The notes under the pieces were generated by a model, which had not been told where the DNA came from, ran no database searches, and was given only the letters and a program-made list of their open reading frames with translations. Shown here in pieces: positions 1 to 7,910 of a stretch of 64,000 nt of DNA (within the stretch, counting starts at the first letter, position 1; the number at the start of each line of letters is the position of its first letter). Source of the stretch: an uncultured Bacteroides sp. GTDB taxonomy: Bacteria; Bacteroidota; Bacteroidia; Bacteroidales; Bacteroidaceae. The stretch is from the NCBI GenBank assembly GCA_905203765.1, contig CAJKXC010000006.1, positions 18,446 to 82,445 of the forward strand, written 5' to 3'. A program made the translations under genes and the position numbers.

Positions 1-43
1 ACAGAGGTTGTACTTTTATGCACTAAATAGAAAGGATTTATTT

Positions 44-3000
44 ATGCAGGATTTTGTTCATTTACACGTTCATACCCAATATTCGCTTCTGGACGGTCAG
101 GCAAGTGTAAGCCGCCTGGTAGACAAAGCGATGAAGGATGGGATGAAGGGTATTGCTGTAACCGATCATGGTAATATGTTCGGTATCAAGGAATTCACTA
201 ACTATGTCAATAAGAAGAATAGCGGCTCGAAAGGAGAAGTCAAAGATCTGAAGAAGCGGATTGCCGGCATTGAAAGCGGTGAAATAGCCTGTGAGGACAA
301 AGATGCTGAAATAGCTGACTGCCGTGCAAAGATTGCGGAAGCGGAAAATAAGTTATTCAAGCCCATCATCGGCTGTGAGATGTATGTGGCACGCCGCACG
401 ATGGACAAGAGGGAAGGAAAGCAGGACCAGAGCGGTTATCACTTGATAGTGCTGGCAAAGAATGAAACGGGTTATCATAACCTGATTAAGCTGGTATCCC
501 GTGCATGGACCAAAGGGTACTATATGCGTCCGCGTACCGACCGCAGCGAACTGGAGAAGTATCATGAAGGGCTGATTGTCTGCTCGGCTTGTATCGGCGG
601 TGAAGTTCCAAAAAGAATTATCAATGATCAGCTGGAAGAAGCGGAAGAAGCCGTTCGCTGGTATAAGAACCTTTTCGGCGACGATTATTATCTGGAACTC
701 CAACGGCATAAGGCTACCGTGCCGCGTGCCAATCACGAAGCTTATCCCTTGCAGCAAAAGGCTAATGCCAAGTTGCTGGAGTACGCCAGGAAATATGATA
801 TCAAAGTAATTTGTTCCAACGACGTCCATTTTGTAGATGAAGAGAATGCGGAAGCACACGACCGTCTGATTTGCCTCAGTACGGGCAAGGACTTGGATGA
901 TCCGAGCCGTATGCTTTATACCAAACAGGAGTGGATGAAGACAAAAGCGGAGATGAACGCTCTGTTTGAAGATGTTCCCGAAGCATTGTCCAATACATTG
1001 GAGATACTGGATAAAGTAGAATACTACTCCATAGACCACGCCCCCATCATGCCTACTTTTGCCATTCCCGAGGAATTCGGAACAGAAGAAGGCTATCGTC
1101 AGAAGTACACGGAAAAAGATTTGTTCGACGAATTCACCCAGGATGAGAATGGGAATGTTGTACTGAGCGAAGAAGCTGCCAAGGATAAAATCAAGCGCTT
1201 GGGCGGCTATGATAAATTGTACCGTATTAAGTTGGAAGCCGATTATCTTGCCAAACTGACTTTTGACGGCGCAAAGATATTCTACGGCGATCCTTTGTCG
1301 GACGAAGTGATGGAGCGTTTGAAGTTCGAGTTGCACATCATGAAGACAATGGGTTTTCCGGGTTACTTCCTCATTGTGCAGGACTTTATTGCGGCGGGGC
1401 GCAATATGGGGGTTTCCATCGGCCCGGGACGTGGATCGGCTGCCGGTTCGGCAGTGGCGTACTGCTTGCAGATTACTAAGATCGACCCTATCAAGTACGA
1501 TTTGCTGTTCGAGCGTTTCTTGAATCCCGACCGTATTTCATTGCCCGATATCGATATCGACTTCGACGATGACGGGCGTGGAGAAGTGCTCCGTTGGGTA
1601 ACCAACAAATACGGACAGGAAAAGGTGGCCCATATCATTACTTATGGCACGATGGCTACCAAACTTGCCATCAAAGACGTAGCCCGGGTGCAGAAACTTC
1701 CGTTGTCGGAGTCCGACCGTCTGGCTAAGTTAGTGCCGGATAAGATTCCCGACAAGAAGCTGAACCTGAAGAATGCCATTGAATACGTACCCGAATTGCA
1801 GGCTGCGGAAGCTTCGCCTGATCCTCTGGTGCGTGATACGCTGAAATATGCCAAGATGCTCGAAGGCAATGTCCGCGGTACGGGTGTGCATGCCTGTGGT
1901 ACGATTATCTGCCGTGATGATATTACGGACTGGGTACCGGTGAGTACTGCCGATGATAAGGAAACGGGCGAGAAAATGCTCGTTACCCAATATGAAGGTT
2001 CCGTTATCGAAGATACGGGCTTGATCAAGATGGACTTCCTGGGACTGAAAACCTTGTCGATTATCAAAGAGGCCGTGGCAAACGTCCGTTTGCACCGTGG
2101 CTTGAAGTTGGATATAGATAAGGTGCCTATTGATGACGAGGCTACCTATAAGCTGTATAGTGACGGCCGCACAGTCGGTACGTTCCAGTTTGAGTCTGCC
2201 GGAATGCAGAAATACCTGCGCGAGTTGCAGCCTTCTACTTTTGAGGACCTCATTGCGATGAACGCCCTCTATCGGCCGGGACCTATGGATTATATCCCGG
2301 ATTTTATCGACCGTAAGCACGGACGTAAGCCTATCGAGTATGATATCCCGGTTATGGAGAAATACCTGAAGGATACATACGGTATTACCGTTTATCAGGA
2401 GCAGGTGATGCTTCTATCCCGTCTGCTTGCCGACTTCACCCGTGGCGAGTCCGATGCCTTGCGTAAGGCGATGGGTAAGAAGCTGCGTGACAAACTGGAT
2501 CACATGAAGCCGAAATTCATTGCGGGCGGACAGAAGAACGGACACGACCCGAAAGTGCTTGAAAAGATATGGGCCGACTGGGAGAAGTTTGCATCCTACG
2601 CTTTCAACAAGTCTCATGCCACTTGCTATTCCTGGGTTGCTTATCAAACGGCTTACCTGAAGGCAAACTACCCGGCAGAATACATGGCAGCCGTCATGAG
2701 CCGAAGCTTGTCGAACATTACCGATATCACCAAGTTGATGGACGAATGTAAAGCAATGGGCATCAATACATTGGGACCGGATGTAAATGAAAGTAACCTG
2801 AAGTTTACCGTTAATGGTCAAGGCAATATCCGTTTCGGACTCGGTGCTGTGAAAGGTGTGGGCGAGGGTGCTGTGCAGAGCATTATGGAAGAGCGCGAGA
2901 AGAACGGGCCGTACACCGGTATATTCGACTTTGTGCAGCGTGTCAACTTAAATGCCTGCAATAAAAAGAATATTGAATGTCTTGCCCTGGCCGGTGGCTT

Positions 3001-3838
3001 CGACAGCTTCCCGGAATTGAAACGCGAACAATTCTTCGCCGTAAACTCAAAGAACGAAGTATTCATCGAAACGCTGGTGCGTTACGGCAACCGCTATCAG
3101 GCAGACAAGGCTGCGGCTGCCAATTCTTTGTTCGGTGGCGAAAATGTGGTGGATATCGCCACTCCCGAGATTCCTGAGGCTGAGCGCTGGAGCGATCTTG
3201 ACCGCCTGAACCGGGAACGCGATTTGGTGGGCATCTATCTCTCTGCTCATCCATTGGATGAATATTCCGTCGTTTTGGAACATGTTTGTAATACACGCAT
3301 GGCGGAACTGGAAGATAAGACAGCACTTGTGGGACGCGAAATAACGATGGGCGGTATTGTCACATCTGTTCGCCGCGGCATCAGCAAAAATGGTAACCCT
3401 TATGGTATTGCCAAGATAGAGGACTATTCCGGTTCGGCAGAGCTTCCGTTCTTCGGCAACGACTGGGTGACTTATCAGGGATATCTGGGTGAGCGTACCT
3501 TCCTCTTTATCAAGGCACGCTGCCAGCCTAAACAGTGGCGACAGGACGAGCTGGAATTGAAGATAACCTCTATGGAGTTGCTGCCTGATGTAAAGGAGAA
3601 GTTGATTGAGAAGATAACGATCCTGATCCCCCTCAGCGTGCTGAATAAAGGGTTGGTTGCCGAACTGGCGGCACTGACGAAAGACCATCCCGGAAGTACG
3701 GAGCTTTACTTCAAAGTAATGGATTCGGATAGCAAAATGACCGTTGACCTGGTGTCGCGTCCGGTGAAACTTTCAGTAGGTCGTGATCTAATCTCTTATT
3801 TAAAAGAGCGTCCCGACCTTGAGTTTCGGATTAATTAG
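44..3838 (+). CDS. dnaE: DNA polymerase III alpha subunit
   Basis: Replicative DNA polymerase catalytic subunit (C-family), cytoplasmic, 1264 aa. The PHP domain begins at once (HLHVHTQYSLLDG, residues ~5-17). The catalytic palm carries GPGRGSAAGS (~460), PDIDIDFDDDGR (~500; catalytic Asp pair) and IKMDFLGLKTL (~665; third Asp). A helix-hairpin-helix stretch lies near 930 and an OB-fold-like region near 1100-1175. It is somewhat longer than the ~1160 aa of E. coli DnaE, mainly from a charged insert at residues ~60-110. The ATG at 44 is chosen because the PHP motif starts directly after it; the frame is open upstream to a TTG at 8, but those extra residues are not PHP-like. trxA follows 86 bases later with its own promoter. 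Identity is certain; only the start is an inference. Confidence 0.97.
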   Translation: MQDFVHLHVHTQYSLLDGQASVSRLVDKAMKDGMKGIAVTDHGNMFGIKEFTNYVNKKNSGSKGEVKDLKKRIAGIESGEIACEDKDAEIADCRAKIAEAENKLFKPIIGCEMYVARRTMDKREGKQDQSGYHLIVLAKNETGYHNLIKLVSRAWTKGYYMRPRTDRSELEKYHEGLIVCSACIGGEVPKRIINDQLEEAEEAVRWYKNLFGDDYYLELQRHKATVPRANHEAYPLQQKANAKLLEYARKYDIKVICSNDVHFVDEENAEAHDRLICLSTGKDLDDPSRMLYTKQEWMKTKAEMNALFEDVPEALSNTLEILDKVEYYSIDHAPIMPTFAIPEEFGTEEGYRQKYTEKDLFDEFTQDENGNVVLSEEAAKDKIKRLGGYDKLYRIKLEADYLAKLTFDGAKIFYGDPLSDEVMERLKFELHIMKTMGFPGYFLIVQDFIAAGRNMGVSIGPGRGSAAGSAVAYCLQITKIDPIKYDLLFERFLNPDRISLPDIDIDFDDDGRGEVLRWVTNKYGQEKVAHIITYGTMATKLAIKDVARVQKLPLSESDRLAKLVPDKIPDKKLNLKNAIEYVPELQAAEASPDPLVRDTLKYAKMLEGNVRGTGVHACGTIICRDDITDWVPVSTADDKETGEKMLVTQYEGSVIEDTGLIKMDFLGLKTLSIIKEAVANVRLHRGLKLDIDKVPIDDEATYKLYSDGRTVGTFQFESAGMQKYLRELQPSTFEDLIAMNALYRPGPMDYIPDFIDRKHGRKPIEYDIPVMEKYLKDTYGITVYQEQVMLLSRLLADFTRGESDALRKAMGKKLRDKLDHMKPKFIAGGQKNGHDPKVLEKIWADWEKFASYAFNKSHATCYSWVAYQTAYLKANYPAEYMAAVMSRSLSNITDITKLMDECKAMGINTLGPDVNESNLKFTVNGQGNIRFGLGAVKGVGEGAVQSIMEEREKNGPYTGIFDFVQRVNLNACNKKNIECLALAGGFDSFPELKREQFFAVNSKNEVFIETLVRYGNRYQADKAAAANSLFGGENVVDIATPEIPEAERWSDLDRLNRERDLVGIYLSAHPLDEYSVVLEHVCNTRMAELEDKTALVGREITMGGIVTSVRRGISKNGNPYGIAKIEDYSGSAELPFFGNDWVTYQGYLGERTFLFIKARCQPKQWRQDELELKITSMELLPDVKEKLIEKITILIPLSVLNKGLVAELAALTKDHPGSTELYFKVMDSDSKMTVDLVSRPVKLSVGRDLISYLKERPDLEFRIN

Positions 3839-3839
3839 T

Positions 3840-3847
3840 TATCTTTG
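3840..3847 (+). promoter_or_regulatory. Bacteroides -7 box for trxA
   Basis: TATCTTTG matches the Bacteroides TAnnTTTG -7 element. It starts two bases after the dnaE stop and gives a predicted 5' leader of about 70 nt for trxA. No clear -33 TTTG box is visible. Confidence 0.6.
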
Positions 3848-3924
3848 TTTCATCAATGAAGATTTAGTATATTAAAATTGATAGTGAACCAATAATATAT
3901 AGTTGATATTTAATATTAAAAAAG

Positions 3925-4239
3925 ATGGCTTTAGAAATTACAGACAGCAATTATCAGGAACTCCTGGCAGAAGGTAAACCTGTAGTTATGGATTTTTGGG
4001 CACCGTGGTGCGGACCTTGTAAAATGGTAGGCCCTATCATCGATGAACTGGCAACCGAGTATGAAGGCAAAGTTATCATCGGTAAGTGCGACGTAGATGA
4101 GAATGGCGATGTAGCTGCCGAGTATGGCATCCGCAATATTCCTACTGTGCTATTCTTCAAAGACGGAAAACTGGTAGACAAGCAAGTCGGTTCTGCTGCG
4201 AAGTCAGTATTTGCCGGCAAGATAGATGCGTTGTTATAA
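3925..4239 (+). CDS. trxA: Thioredoxin
   Basis: Cytoplasmic thiol-disulfide reductant, 104 aa, the normal family length. The active site is WCGPCK with redox cysteines C29 and C32, preceded by the typical VVMDFWAP strand; the conserved cis-proline loop RNIPTVLFF follows. There is no signal peptide. It lies downstream of dnaE under its own -7 box and 48 bases before a small acidic protein that probably shares its transcript. Which of several possible thioredoxins of the genome this is cannot be told, so the symbol means family membership. Confidence 0.95.
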   Translation: MALEITDSNYQELLAEGKPVVMDFWAPWCGPCKMVGPIIDELATEYEGKVIIGKCDVDENGDVAAEYGIRNIPTVLFFKDGKLVDKQVGSAAKSVFAGKIDALL

Positions 4240-4287
4240 TCAGGGCTGAGAACCTTGTGACACATAAACCCTTTAAATTATATAGAT

Positions 4288-4623
4288 ATGGGAATGGAAG
4301 ACGATTTTTTGCTGAATGATGCCGATGACGAAAAGACCATCGAGTACATCAAGAATTATTTGCCGCAGGAGTTGAAGGAGAAGTTCTCCGACGACGAATT
4401 CTATTATTTCCTCGATTTGATTGACGAGTATTATTCCGAGAGCGGCATCCTTGATGCACAGCCCGATGCGGAAGGATACATTGAAATCGACTTGGGAAAG
4501 ATCGTGGACTATATTATCAAAGAAGCCCATAAAGATGAAATGGGTGATTATGAACCGGAAGAGATTCTTTTCATCGTACAAGGTGAGATGGAATATACGG
4601 AGTCTTTTGACCGTGAAGAGTAA
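4288..4623 (+). CDS. Small acidic conserved protein of unknown function
   Basis: 111 aa, very acidic (runs of D and E), with no signal peptide and no membrane segment. Alternating helical stretches such as TIEYIKNYLPQELKEKF and a terminal GEMEYTESFD are visible, but no catalytic motif. I do not assign a family. ATG at 4288 is used; an in-frame ATG two codons later is equally possible. It sits between trxA and a strong terminator, so it is most likely the last gene of a trxA transcript. Confidence 0.8.
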   Translation: MGMEDDFLLNDADDEKTIEYIKNYLPQELKEKFSDDEFYYFLDLIDEYYSESGILDAQPDAEGYIEIDLGKIVDYIIKEAHKDEMGDYEPEEILFIVQGEMEYTESFDREE

Positions 4624-4642
4624 TAGTATTGAAGAATAAAGC

Positions 4643-4683
4643 AAAAAGGCACGGACGTTATCGTCTGTGCCTTTTGTTTTTTA
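4643..4683 (+). terminator. Rho-independent terminator after the trxA unit
   Basis: Inverted repeat AAAGGCACGGACG / CGTCTGTGCCTTT around a TTAT loop, followed by a T-rich tract. It closes the trxA transcript. The A-rich 5' flank means it could also act for the convergent minus-strand unit. Confidence 0.8.
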
Positions 4684-4708
4684 TACTTATATTATAAGGA
4701 GAACCATA

Positions 4709-4924
4709 TTATTGCGTCGGTGTATTCAGGAAAAAGAATACGGCCGTACCGATAAGGATGGCGCCCAATGCACCGTAGAACCAACGCGCCTGTCGGCGTC
4801 CCACGTTTTGTACAACGAACTGGGTGTTGCGGGCAGTAAAGAACCACTCCCAGTCCAGCAGGGCAGCCAGTAAAGAGAGGATGCCTGCTATGGCAAAGAT
4901 TCCTTGAATGATGTATTGGCTCAC
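4709..4924 (-). CDS. Small two-TM membrane protein (Imm17-like)
   Basis: 71 aa from a GTG start. Two hydrophobic helices (YIIQGIFAIAGILSLLAALL and ARWFYGALGAILIGTAVFFF) flank a short polar middle with WEWFF and GRRQARWFYG. Proteins of this shape are often labelled immunity-17-like in Bacteroides; no toxin partner is present here, so that label says nothing about function. The frame is open upstream to a TTG at 4978, but that stretch is the translation of a heptamer repeat (4932-4959). I therefore place the start at GTG 4924. It is probably cotranscribed with tsaE. Confidence 0.65.
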   Translation of the reverse strand: MSQYIIQGIFAIAGILSLLAALLDWEWFFTARNTQFVVQNVGRRQARWFYGALGAILIGTAVFFFLNTPTQ

Positions 4925-4931
4925 TTTGATT

Positions 4932-4959
4932 AATTGAAAATTGAGAATTGAAAATTGAG
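4932..4959. repeat. Four tandem heptamers (AATTGAR)
   Basis: AATTGAA-AATTGAG occurs twice in exact tandem, 28 bp. It lies directly 5' of the GTG start of the minus-strand 2-TM protein, where a ribosome-binding region would be. The same arrangement, with AATTAAR, is found before the metal permease at 6240-6267. Confidence 0.75.
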
Positions 4960-4970
4960 AAATAGGGAAG

Positions 4971-5396
4971 TTATTCAAAATCCTCTATGATGAGCTTGCG
5001 TTCGCTGTTCTCCACTTCCTCAATGGTTACTTTGACGGTATTGCCCGGCAAAAGTTCTTCCACCAGTTCCGGCCATTCGATGAAGCAGAGGGCACCGCTG
5101 TAGAAGTAGTCCTCGTAGCCCATGTCGTACACTTCTTCCAGTTTCTTGATGCGGTAGAAGTCGAAATGATATATCAGTTCGCCGGCAGTGTCGGAGCGAT
5201 ATTCGTTGACGATGGCAAAGGTGGGGGAAGTAATGACATCGGAAACACCCAGTTCCTCGCAAACGGCTTTGACGAAAGTTGTTTTGCCGGCTCCCATTTT
5301 TCCGTAAAGGGCAAAGACGGTATTGTCGCCCATCGCTGCAATGAACTGGCGGGCGGCTTCATGAATCTGGTCTAATGACTGAATCTTGATTTCCAT
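4971..5396 (-). CDS. tsaE: tRNA threonylcarbamoyladenosine biosynthesis ATPase TsaE
   Basis: P-loop ATPase needed for t6A37 modification of ANN-decoding tRNAs, acting with TsaB/TsaD. 141 aa. Walker A is YGKMGAGKTT (residues 31-40); TSPTFAIVNEY and the HFDFYRI and EWPE motifs are diagnostic for the family. The frame extends upstream to 5549, but the family N-terminus matches the ATG at 5396. A TAnnTTTG box lies 33 bases upstream, inside the 3' end of the metal permease gene. tsaB and tsaD are not in this window. Confidence 0.93.
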   Translation of the reverse strand: MEIKIQSLDQIHEAARQFIAAMGDNTVFALYGKMGAGKTTFVKAVCEELGVSDVITSPTFAIVNEYRSDTAGELIYHFDFYRIKKLEEVYDMGYEDYFYSGALCFIEWPELVEELLPGNTVKVTIEEVENSERKLIIEDFE

Positions 5397-5416
5397 AGGT
5401 AATCTGTAATGAATGC

Positions 5417-6241
5417 TTATTTTCTTTGCAAAGATAGATAAAAACTCTTTCCCGTTTTGCAAATTGCATAAATAATAATGGAAAAGAAGATGATAGATGC
5501 TCCCGAGGGTACGTTCAGGTAGAACGAAATCATTAACCCGCCCAAGCAACTAAGGTAGCCGATGCCGATGGAAAGCCAGATGATGCGGTGGAACCGGTGA
5601 GAGAACAGATTAGCCGTCATCTGCGGAATGGTGAGCAGGGAGATGACAAGCACGATACCCACCATGCGCAGGCATGCCACGATGGTAAGTGCGATGAACA
5701 TCATCAGCACATACTCGAATACTTGTACGGGGATGCCTTGTGAACGGGCGAACTCCCGGTCGAAAGCCACATAAATAATAGGGTGCAGATACAGCACGAA
5801 GAATACTATCAATATTGCGGCAAGGCCACCCAACAAGGCAATGTCGCTCAGGTTAATGGTGAGAATATTGCCAAACAGATAAGCAGACAAGTCGGGCGCA
5901 AATCCCGGAGAAAGGAAGGTGAACATAATTCCCAACGCCATCCCCAATGTCCAGAACACCGCGATAGCAGAGTCTTCGCGCATATCCTTCCGCTTGCTGA
6001 GCCACTCCACGCCAAAAGCGGAGAATACGGCAAATATAGCTGCCGACAGTATGGGAGAGATTCCCGTGTAAAGTCCCAGTCCGATACCGCCAAAAGAAGC
6101 ATGCGTCAGTCCGCCGCTGATGAACACCAGTCGCCGGGTGACGATGTACGTGCCAATCAGTCCGCAAGCGATGCTTGCCAGCAGGCTGCCGATAAGGGCG
6201 TGTTGGAAGAAGGTGTATTGTAGTAGGTCCAAATTATTCAA
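5417..6241 (-). CDS. Metal ABC transporter permease (ABC-3 family, ZnuB-like)
   Basis: Inner-membrane permease of a zinc/manganese/iron-type ABC importer, 274 aa with about eight hydrophobic helices. GLIGTYIVTRRLVFISGGLTHASFGGIGLG is typical of the N-terminal half, and RMVGIVLVISLLTIPQMTANL is the conserved cytoplasmic-loop region of the ABC-3 family. No ATPase or binding protein is adjacent, so the metal cannot be assigned. There is no ATG at the N-terminus; TTG at 6241 or TTG at 6232 are the candidates. Heptamer repeats lie immediately upstream. The stop is 20 bases from tsaE. Confidence 0.88.
   Translation of the reverse strand: MNNLDLLQYTFFQHALIGSLLASIACGLIGTYIVTRRLVFISGGLTHASFGGIGLGLYTGISPILSAAIFAVFSAFGVEWLSKRKDMREDSAIAVFWTLGMALGIMFTFLSPGFAPDLSAYLFGNILTINLSDIALLGGLAAILIVFFVLYLHPIIYVAFDREFARSQGIPVQVFEYVLMMFIALTIVACLRMVGIVLVISLLTIPQMTANLFSHRFHRIIWLSIGIGYLSCLGGLMISFYLNVPSGASIIFFSIIIYAICKTGKSFYLSLQRK
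5429..5436 (-). promoter_or_regulatory. -7 box for tsaE inside the permease 3' end
   Basis: On the minus strand TATCTTTG matches TAnnTTTG, 33 bases before the tsaE ATG. It overlaps the last codons of the permease gene, so tsaE can be transcribed on its own as well as by readthrough. Confidence 0.55.
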
Positions 6242-6267
6242 TTAAAAATTAAGAATTAAAAATTAAA
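6240..6267. repeat. Four tandem heptamers (AATTAAR)
   Basis: AATTAAA, AATTAAG, AATTAAA, AATTAAA in tandem, directly 5' of the non-ATG start of the minus-strand metal permease. It parallels the AATTGAR array at 4932-4959. Confidence 0.75.
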
Positions 6268-6285
6268 TGCTCAGTTAGTAGGACT

Positions 6286-6714
6286 TTACGAATGGGGGGT
6301 AATCCGGCGTTCTCCGATAATGAGGAACACCTCGTCCTTTATATTGTCCGGCAATGCGATGCCGCGCAGTTGCAAACTGCGTACCCAGCCGGCTACGTCG
6401 ATATCTTGCATGGTATAGAATACATCCCTGAACTCCTCTTCCTGTTCCGAAGTATAGGCGTCGGGGCTGAGGCCGATGTACTTGTCCAGTTCCTCGTCAT
6501 CGTAATATTCTATCTTCTTGCTGACGGCGGCCAGCAGGCTGTCCCGCTCGCAGACTTCATGCTGTCCGCAGCATTCCGCATCTACTTCCTGTACTTCGGG
6601 CATGGCATCCAGTTCGCCGCGGTCAATCTTCTGTTGTAGTCTTCGGTTGCGTATCACTCCCGCCACAGCAGCAATGAGGGCGAGGATGATCAGGCTAATA
6701 ATTAATATCCACAT
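6286..6714 (-). CDS. Small single-TM protein of unknown function
   Basis: 142 aa from ATG 6714. One N-terminal membrane helix (WILIISLIILALIAAVAGVI) is followed by a soluble acidic tail. A Cys/His cluster, ECCGQHEVCE (residues ~46-55), could bind a metal. The C-terminal part (EFRDVFYTMQDIDVAGWVRSL) looks helical. I do not recognise a named family. The open frame extends 15 codons upstream, but the hydrophobic segment fits a start at 6714. Its own -7 box is at 6757-6764. It precedes the metal permease on the same strand with a 44-base gap. Confidence 0.72.
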   Translation of the reverse strand: MWILIISLIILALIAAVAGVIRNRRLQQKIDRGELDAMPEVQEVDAECCGQHEVCERDSLLAAVSKKIEYYDDEELDKYIGLSPDAYTSEQEEEFRDVFYTMQDIDVAGWVRSLQLRGIALPDNIKDEVFLIIGERRITPHS

Positions 6715-6756
6715 GAGTTTCCTTTCAATGAAAAACGCGTCTTGTAATTGAACGGA

Positions 6757-6764
6757 CAAAGATA
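6757..6764 (-). promoter_or_regulatory. -7 box for the small TM protein operon
   Basis: TATCTTTG on the minus strand, about 43 bases before the ATG at 6714. It probably also drives the downstream permease. Confidence 0.6.
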
Positions 6765-6825
6765 CACATTGTTCGGCAGATAAAGAAAAAAAGACCCGTT
6801 ACTATCGTCGGTCATTAAATTTTTC

Positions 6826-6833
6826 TATATTTG
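6826..6833 (+). promoter_or_regulatory. -7 box for the tatA-tatC operon
   Basis: TATATTTG, an exact TAnnTTTG match, 18 bases before the tatA ATG. It is divergent from the minus-strand box at 6757-6764, so the 60-base gap serves both directions. Confidence 0.65.
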
Positions 6834-6850
6834 CATCAAATTAATCCGAT

Positions 6851-7069
6851 ATGACTATGACAAACTTACTTTTATTAGGTTTCCTGCCCAGCGGTTCCGA
6901 ATGGATTATCATCGCGCTGGTTATTTTACTGTTGTTTGGTGGTAAGAAAATTCCTGAACTGATGCGTGGCCTTGGCAAGGGAGTGAAGAGCTTCAAGGAC
7001 GGAGTGAACGAAGCCAAAGAAGAAATCAGTAAAGCCCAGGAAGACTTGGACAAGCCGGCAGAAAAGTAA
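6851..7069 (+). CDS. tatA: Twin-arginine translocase subunit TatA
   Basis: Small Tat pore protein, 72 aa. A short N-terminal membrane helix (EWIIIALVILLLFGGKKIPEL) carries the family hinge FGGKKIPEL, followed by the amphipathic helix (MRGLGKGVKSFKDG) and a charged tail. ATG 6851 is used; a second ATG two codons on is possible. tatC follows 19 bases after the stop. With a single TatA-type gene before tatC this is a minimal TatAC system. Confidence 0.94.
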   Translation: MTMTNLLLLGFLPSGSEWIIIALVILLLFGGKKIPELMRGLGKGVKSFKDGVNEAKEEISKAQEDLDKPAEK

Positions 7070-7088
7070 AAAGTGATTGGGCGATAAA

Positions 7089-7910
7089 GTGGCTGATAAA
7101 GAATTAACCTTCTGGGATCATCTGGATGAATTGCGCCGAGTGCTGTTTCGCATTATCGGCGTGTGGTTTGTATTGGCAGTAGGCTACTTCCTTGCAATGC
7201 CGTATTTGTTCGACAAGGTGATACTTGCTCCTTGCCACAATGATTTTATCTTCTATGATCTGCTGCGCTATATAGGCGAGACGTTCAATCTGCAGGATGA
7301 GTTCTTCACCCAGGAGTTTCATGTAAAACTTATCAATATCAATCTGGCTGCTCCGTTCTTTGTCCACCTGTCCACTGCTTTCTGGATGTCGGTGGTGACG
7401 GCGGCACCTTATCTTTTCTTTGAAGTATGGCGGTTCGTCCGCCCTGCGCTCTATCGCAATGAGCGCAAGGGGGTGGGGAAGGCACTGAGCATCGGAACGG
7501 TCATGTTCTATCTCGGCGTACTGCTGGGCTACTTCATGGTCTATCCGTTGACGTTGCGTTTCCTTTCTACCTATAAGTTGAGCGATGCCATCGAGAATCA
7601 GATTTCCCTTAATTCGTATATAGACAATTTCATGATGCTGGTGCTCTGCATGGGCTTGGCATTCGAGTTGCCGCTGGTGACGTGGCTGCTTTCCCTGTTG
7701 GGGCTGGTGCATAAGACCTTCTTGCGCAAATACCGCCGCCATGCCATTGTCATCATCGTTATTGCAGCTGCCATCATTACGCCTACCGGCGACCCGTTCA
7801 CTCTGACGGTAGTAGCCGTTCCGCTTTATATGCTCTATGAGTTGAGTATCCTGATGATAAAGGATAAGAAGACTGATGACGATGCAGAAGAAGCGGAGAC
7901 GGAAGAATGA
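7089..7910 (+). CDS. tatC: Twin-arginine translocase subunit TatC
   Basis: Polytopic receptor of the Tat pathway, about 273 aa with six hydrophobic segments. The N-terminal TFWDHLDELRRVLFRI is the TatC signature, and ELPLVTWLLSLLGLV and FTLTVVAVPLYMLYELSI match later helices. There is no ATG start: GTG 7089 gives the usual family N-terminus, and TTG 7077 would add four residues. An insert between the first helices (CHNDFIFYDLLRYIGETFNL) is longer than in proteobacterial TatC. The stop overlaps the helicase start as ATGA, implying translational coupling. Confidence 0.93.
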   Translation: MADKELTFWDHLDELRRVLFRIIGVWFVLAVGYFLAMPYLFDKVILAPCHNDFIFYDLLRYIGETFNLQDEFFTQEFHVKLININLAAPFFVHLSTAFWMSVVTAAPYLFFEVWRFVRPALYRNERKGVGKALSIGTVMFYLGVLLGYFMVYPLTLRFLSTYKLSDAIENQISLNSYIDNFMMLVLCMGLAFELPLVTWLLSLLGLVHKTFLRKYRRHAIVIIVIAAAIITPTGDPFTLTVVAVPLYMLYELSILMIKDKKTDDDAEEAETEE

